A stretch of DNA of 17,082 nt from contig DGYI01000005.1 in NCBI GenBank assembly GCA_002396645.1, positions 8,539 through 25,620 on the forward strand, written 5' to 3'. The stretch is from Firmicutes bacterium UBA5010 (lineage in GTDB: Bacteria > Bacillota > Clostridia > Tissierellales > Sedimentibacteraceae). A model generated the notes under the pieces. It worked only from the letters and a program-made list of their open reading frames with translations. It did no database searches and was not told the origin of the DNA. Positions 14,701 through 17,082 of the stretch are shown here, in pieces. The first letter of the stretch is position 1. Each line of letters begins with the position of its first letter. The position numbers were made by a program, and so were the translations under genes.

Positions 14701-16171
14701 CAGTATTATCTCCGATTTTGAGTTCTTGAGCAAAGGAATTCAAATTCATAACATCACCGATTGACACATTCATAGGCTTGGTAAAAGCAATCATCATCAT
14801 ATTGCTTAGTCCTGCTTCCTGCCTATAAGAATAAGCGGGTTTAAAGTTCGTATCGCTTGCTTTAAGGCTTAAGATGCTATAGCCTAATATTTTTCCATAC
14901 TCTCCTTGCTTTGTACTGATCCTAAGATAACTTACATTTGAAGTACCGTATTTTATTCCGTGTATTTCTCCATCATCAATTGTAAGCTCTGTTCCTGCTC
15001 TTAAATTTTCAGGCTTATCACTGTCAAATATTACTTTTTCATCCGCATCTGCCGATTTGAAATTAGCGATAGTTTTTTTACTGCCTACAGGAACGGACTT
15101 AGTACCGTCTGTAAATTTGTCAACATCCTCATAATCAGCAGTTTTTACAGAATCAATAACTCTTTCATAGAAATCATAGAAATCATCATATGATGTATAA
15201 GGATATATTTCATCCCTTTCCTCTGTTGCATAGTCATTATAAAGTCTCAAAACAGTAGCTGCTGCAAGTTTTTGATTTTCAGTCAACACGTTAAAGTCAG
15301 AATAGTTGAACTTTCCTATCAGCTCTGCATATTTGCTTAAATCCAATCCGAAAAGACCATAGTCATTTACTGCTGTAAAGAACAGCGCTCTTTCCATATT
15401 TTCCTTAAAATCCGAAGTTTTGGTATATGTATTTTTATTAGCCTGTATTTCATAGAAAGCAGATGTCGGGAATCTGTATCTTAAAGCATGCGATCCGTTT
15501 GCCTTTATATCTTTCTCCTTGAATAAATCAAGTTTTTTAAACATTTCAAATACTGTTACCGTATCAGTAACTTTATCAAGATTATTATAAGCAATTTCCC
15601 ATTTTGTATTGTCGTCTGCCGTACTCCATCCCTGCCAGTCTATCACAGGTGAAGAAACTTTAGTGCTTTCGGGAACTTTGGGAGCAGAAGAAGAATCAGT
15701 ATAAAGTTTTACTGCTTTACCGTCTGTATCCCTGTATTGTGCATATAAATAATTGTTTGCAAGGTCGCTTCCGCTAAGGCAGAATGAAACTGTTTTTTTG
15801 TTGCCCTCTAAAGGTATCTTGTTATAAAGATATGAATTTTCAAAATAATCTCTTCTGTCAAGACTATAAAATTCATCCTCTTCAAATTCTCTTGGAGATG
15901 AACTCCATCTGAATTCCAATGTACTGATTTTATCAGGAACATTTTCAAAGCTTATTGTTATATAATAATAAGCTCCCTCTTCTTCCGTTTGCTTGTCTAT
16001 AGTGTAAGAAGATATGGCAGTTCCCGATGTAGTCTGTGAAAAACCTTCCGACAAAGATACATCCGAATCTTTAATCTCTTCATTGGCAGGAATTTCTGCA
16101 AAGGCCATGTTTATGCCAAGAGAAGAAACTACCATTGAAATCATTAAGATAATACTGATAATTTTTTTCAT
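11759..16171 (-). CDS. Secreted S-layer-anchored cyanophycinase (peptidase S51) with Ig-like and SLH domains
   Basis: This 1470-residue exoprotein has five parts. (1) A signal peptide at 1-25 (MKKIISIILMISMVV... AFA). (2) A 26-440 region of unknown fold. (3) Two SbsA/Ig-like segments (about 445-550 and 555-660; IAFTKPMNVSIGDV, VVFNELIPASS). (4) A cyanophycinase domain at 660-930. (5) A linker to about 1280, then three SLH motifs (about 1282-1335, 1344-1397, 1408-1465). The S51 motifs are complete: FGPGGDQ (766-772), nucleophile Ser807 in GSSAG, His867 in DSHVDIRGRLGR and Glu909 in GIGVDEN, matching the Ser-His-Glu triad of known cyanophycinases. The enzyme should release beta-Asp-Arg dipeptides from cyanophycin, here outside the cell on the S-layer. 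No cyanophycin synthetase gene is nearby, suggesting scavenging. The ribosome site is AAGGAGAG. Substrate could also be another peptide. Confidence 0.92.
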   Translation of the reverse strand: MKKIISIILMISMVVSSLGINMAFAEIPANEEIKDSDVSLSEGFSQTTSGTAISSYTIDKQTEEEGAYYYITISFENVPDKISTLEFRWSSSPREFEEDEFYSLDRRDYFENSYLYNKIPLEGNKKTVSFCLSGSDLANNYLYAQYRDTDGKAVKLYTDSSSAPKVPESTKVSSPVIDWQGWSTADDNTKWEIAYNNLDKVTDTVTVFEMFKKLDLFKEKDIKANGSHALRYRFPTSAFYEIQANKNTYTKTSDFKENMERALFFTAVNDYGLFGLDLSKYAELIGKFNYSDFNVLTENQKLAAATVLRLYNDYATEERDEIYPYTSYDDFYDFYERVIDSVKTADYEDVDKFTDGTKSVPVGSKKTIANFKSADADEKVIFDSDKPENLRAGTELTIDDGEIHGIKYGTSNVSYLRISTKQGEYGKILGYSILSLKASDTNFKPAYSYRQEAGLSNMMMIAFTKPMNVSIGDVMNLNSFAQELKIGDNTVDISEGKVEWITKQVAKVTFKDTDVKEGDILSLKFNDIKIADELESIKDVVMTTEPSVADTYRPVGKIIPVSGNVNSLQVVFNELIPASSQTAVPSEAISNITLIEENGDTQDITSKAASLSWNLRDGNGRSQMTISFNEDISVGDTDYFTIKYTDKIKDYSGNIVDSRPKSIVIGGGFVAIKDYVYMDEGTASILDNIRNQSGGKTPKIAISSSSDESYDSSFDYFYNNAVVQAAYGFALRGMEPVIAEITADSYTNTAVVNSTVEHYSECSGMFGPGGDQAMNSRAYLNDDSSDTIQMRAMRQIFHSGGVISGSSAGDHSQSNPMLNGGDSTTAITENRITTNKITEYKTAVSDGTPLIMKGFGFASDYGLTDSHVDIRGRLGRIIVALKHLQDLGITEQIDKTKGIENGIGIGVDENTSITIIDGIGEVHGSSGVMISDISGASFPQSPIFAARNVRLSYLTSGDKYDFNTKAVISTKPLAQESNIEQIPSGNIFPNRDDSSRTEGPEALIKNLIQSTAKSNYGRDKANDIITAVFNKDSNTRAYYKSNTEFTVSQLIMNIDTFDKLDEMTVRSESPGNPEDISSGNNNTGAVSKEIIDGNLIITINEIKDKYAAEVTGKELNELIKSKGNVIEFTTPLGVYSLPADIESIIPEFESLIKENKLELSDIIIELSIEVNKDKKISSIIDNAIGLNKLTGSPVDFTLKIIDGKTKKHLAEITQFNSYIARTIILPENIKKLPEFYAVFKVDEKNSELIPVPHRAYYENGCWNIKIISNTNSVYAAAENHVSFNDINDGFWAKEYIEASASKMLVKGVENSIFHPESKITKADFVRMIVNIFPVDNISELTEGYKDVTANKAYYDIILKAKSAGYLEDFNADYFNPEAAITREEMASIIAGALKNTALINYISKEELIFKDIHDADKKYSDSIETVISMGIMNGTGQEYFAPKGLATRAQAATVQYRIFNLLIELINKLY

Positions 16172-16458
16172 ATTGCTCTCCTTTTCTTATTTAATAAATT
16201 TTCACATATACGAAACTGAAAAAATATATATGTGTTTATTTATAGTATTTGGATATGCAAAACACATGCCATTAAAAGAATGGCTTGTTTTGAACAATAT
16301 AAAATTATTTGGCTTTTATTTATTGGTAATATTTATCCAAATAAGCACCAAAGCATTAAAATTTAACTTATTCTTTTCAGATAATTCTCAGCCCGAATTT
16401 TAGTGGATTTATTATCTGTTTTGATTATCCTGACATTGGAATAATAAATTATTAATAT
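16172..16458. other. AT-rich intergenic region with small inverted repeats, no gene
   Basis: Contains CACATATA (16203-16210) / TATATGTG (16227-16234), and a hairpin around GCCATT-aaaag-AATGGC extended imperfectly to AAAACA / TGTTTT (about 16259-16296). A 45-codon ATG frame (16266-16403) has no ribosome site and an AT-driven hydrophobic composition, so it is not called. The promoter of the minus-strand cyanophycinase should lie here, but no box pair is convincing. Confidence 0.4.
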
Positions 16459-16487
16459 TTGATAAAAATATAAATAAATAGTATAAT
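16459..16487 (+). promoter_or_regulatory. Promoter of the DUF1801 gene
   Basis: TTGATA (16459-16464), a 17-base spacer and perfect TATAAT (16482-16487). The transcript start would be near 16494, giving a 5' leader of about 75 bases. Confidence 0.7.
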
Positions 16488-16529
16488 TAGTTAACAATAA
16501 ATACATATTTAAGCTAATTTTATAAGAAT

Positions 16530-16564
16530 CACAAAATCTCAGGCATTGTCTGAGATTGTGGAGG
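16530..16564 (+). promoter_or_regulatory. Leader hairpin abutting the ribosome site
   Basis: ATCTCAG (16536-16542) pairs with CTGAGAT (16550-16556) across a 7-base loop, and the stem extends with CACAA / TTGTG past two bulged A. The right arm ends on the first G of GGAGG (16560-16564), so the structure could limit ribosome access. There is no T run, so it is not a terminator. Confidence 0.45.
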
Positions 16565-16569
16565 TAAAG

Positions 16570-16917
16570 ATGATAAACGAAATAGATAATTATATTATGC
16601 AATATCCGGAAGAAGTGCAGATTAAACTTAATGAGATAAGAAATCTTATAAGAGATACCGCTCCTGAGGCTACAGAAAAAATGAGCTGGCAAATGCCGAC
16701 TTTTTATCTTAAAGGAAATCTTGTTCATTTTGCATTGCATAAAAAACACATCGGATTTTATCCGGGAAGCAGTGGTGTTGAAAACTTTGAGAGCGAGCTT
16801 GGAGAATATAAGCACTCGAAAGGAGCTGTTCAATTTCCTCTTAATAAACCTCTGCCAAGAGAATTAATAAAAAGAATAGTAGAATTTAGGGTGAAAGAAA
16901 ATACAGGAAATATCTAA
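16570..16917 (+). CDS. DUF1801 (YdhG-type) iron-chaperone-like protein
   Basis: This 115-residue protein has the family pattern: N-terminal helix (EIDNYIMQYPEEVQIKLNEI), RDTAPEATEKMSWQMPTFYL (about 36-55), HFALHKKHIGFYPGSSGV, KHSKGAVQFPLNKPLPRELI and a closing IVEFRVKEN. DUF1801 has a frataxin-like fold; the YdhG member of B. subtilis has been described as an intracellular iron chaperone. Function here is by family only. ATG 16570 is chosen because GGAGG lies 5 bases before it; a TTG at 16546 in the same frame would put the ribosome site inside the gene. It has its own promoter. The nearby decayed gene at 759 belongs to the same broad family. Confidence 0.88.
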   Translation: MINEIDNYIMQYPEEVQIKLNEIRNLIRDTAPEATEKMSWQMPTFYLKGNLVHFALHKKHIGFYPGSSGVENFESELGEYKHSKGAVQFPLNKPLPRELIKRIVEFRVKENTGNI

Positions 16918-17000
16918 AATACAGAATTACTTTATATACAGGTTACTTGCAGATATTTATTCAAGTATCAGTATGCAGACAAATACAGGAGAAAAAATTA

Positions 17001-17082
17001 ATGAACACATTGCCAATATGCCCTTATGCAAAGCTTTGCGGCGGATGTACATATCAGGGCGTAGAATATAACGAACAATTAA
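17001..17082 (+). CDS. RlmD/RumA-type 23S rRNA (uracil-5-)-methyltransferase, 5' end only
   Basis: The first 27 codons are visible; the gene runs off the window. The peptide MNTLPICPYAKLCGGCTYQG carries the CPYxxxCGGC signature (Cys7, Cys13, Cys16) of the Fe-S-binding region in RumA/RlmD and RlmCD uracil-5 methyltransferases, followed by a YNEQL segment typical of the family. These SAM enzymes make 5-methyluridine in 23S rRNA. It starts directly with the cysteine cluster, without the roughly 60-residue TRAM domain that precedes it in the canonical enzyme. AGGAG (16987-16991) precedes the ATG by 9 bases. The interval after the DUF1801 gene is 83 bases with no visible terminator, so the two may be co-transcribed. 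Confidence 0.8.
   Translation, partial: MNTLPICPYAKLCGGCTYQGVEYNEQL

Noticed and set aside
16014..16403. 129-codon plus-strand reading frame, and its 45-codon ATG sub-frame at 16266
   Set aside because: The first half is antisense to the cyanophycinase signal-peptide region, there is no ribosome site, and the hydrophobic residues follow from AT-rich sequence.
16363..16833. 156-codon minus-strand frame over the DUF1801 gene
   Set aside because: It is antisense to a recognised gene and rich in Tyr/Ile/Phe, as expected from AT-rich reverse-strand sequence.

Overview
The window is AT-rich and reads as a low-GC, anaerobic, spore-forming Firmicute (Clostridia or Tissierellia type). The evidence is: a collagen-like BclB-type exosporium protein; a strict-anaerobe hybrid cluster protein; a Fnr/Crp-type regulator without Fe-S cysteines; strong GGAGG ribosome sites; and TTGACA/TATAAT-type promoters. 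No RNA genes, CRISPR array, transposase or insertion sequence was seen. Most genes are ordinary chromosomal genes in short operons closed by clear hairpins.

Left part (1-5100), nitrosative and oxygen stress. After the 3' end of the BclB-like gene (1-612) comes a decayed DUF1801 gene (759-880) that keeps a good promoter and ribosome site. It is followed by a Crp/Fnr regulator of HcpR type (959-1642), then hcp (1782-3632). Between the regulator and hcp lies GTAAC-N4-GTTAC, the motif I recall for clostridial HcpR; here it is also the stem of the regulator's terminator. The Hcp protein carries a fused C-terminal CxxC redox-disulfide domain. Next is a two-gene unit: an unrecognised His/Cys-containing 203-residue protein (start moved to 3733) and a hemerythrin-like protein. 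Behind them sits a cysteine-rich mini-ORF whose start appears frameshifted.

Middle part (5100-9082). A shrunken pyrophosphatase-like protein (5217-5648) faces a GT8 glycosyltransferase on the minus strand (5781-6776), with a long hairpin between them. A three-gene peroxide-response operon follows: glutathione peroxidase homologue, OhrR with its sensing cysteine, and pirin. Its promoter is covered by a perfect 17-bp inverted repeat, so OhrR very likely autoregulates the operon. An 18-bp-stem terminator ends it.

Right part (9083-17082), cell surface. It holds a single-domain DUF11-like protein (minus), a secreted beta-propeller protein (plus), and a 1470-residue secreted cyanophycinase anchored by three SLH motifs (minus). 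The last contains all expected S51 serine-peptidase residues and implies digestion of cyanophycin or related peptides outside the cell. The window ends with an intact DUF1801 protein, whose ribosome site abuts a hairpin, and the first 27 codons of an RlmD/RumA-type RNA methyltransferase.

The most unusual points are the operator inside a terminator upstream of an Hcp fused to a redox domain, the uncharacterised gene and cysteine-rich mini-ORF around the hemerythrin, the OhrR operon built on gpx and pirin, and the S-layer cyanophycinase.
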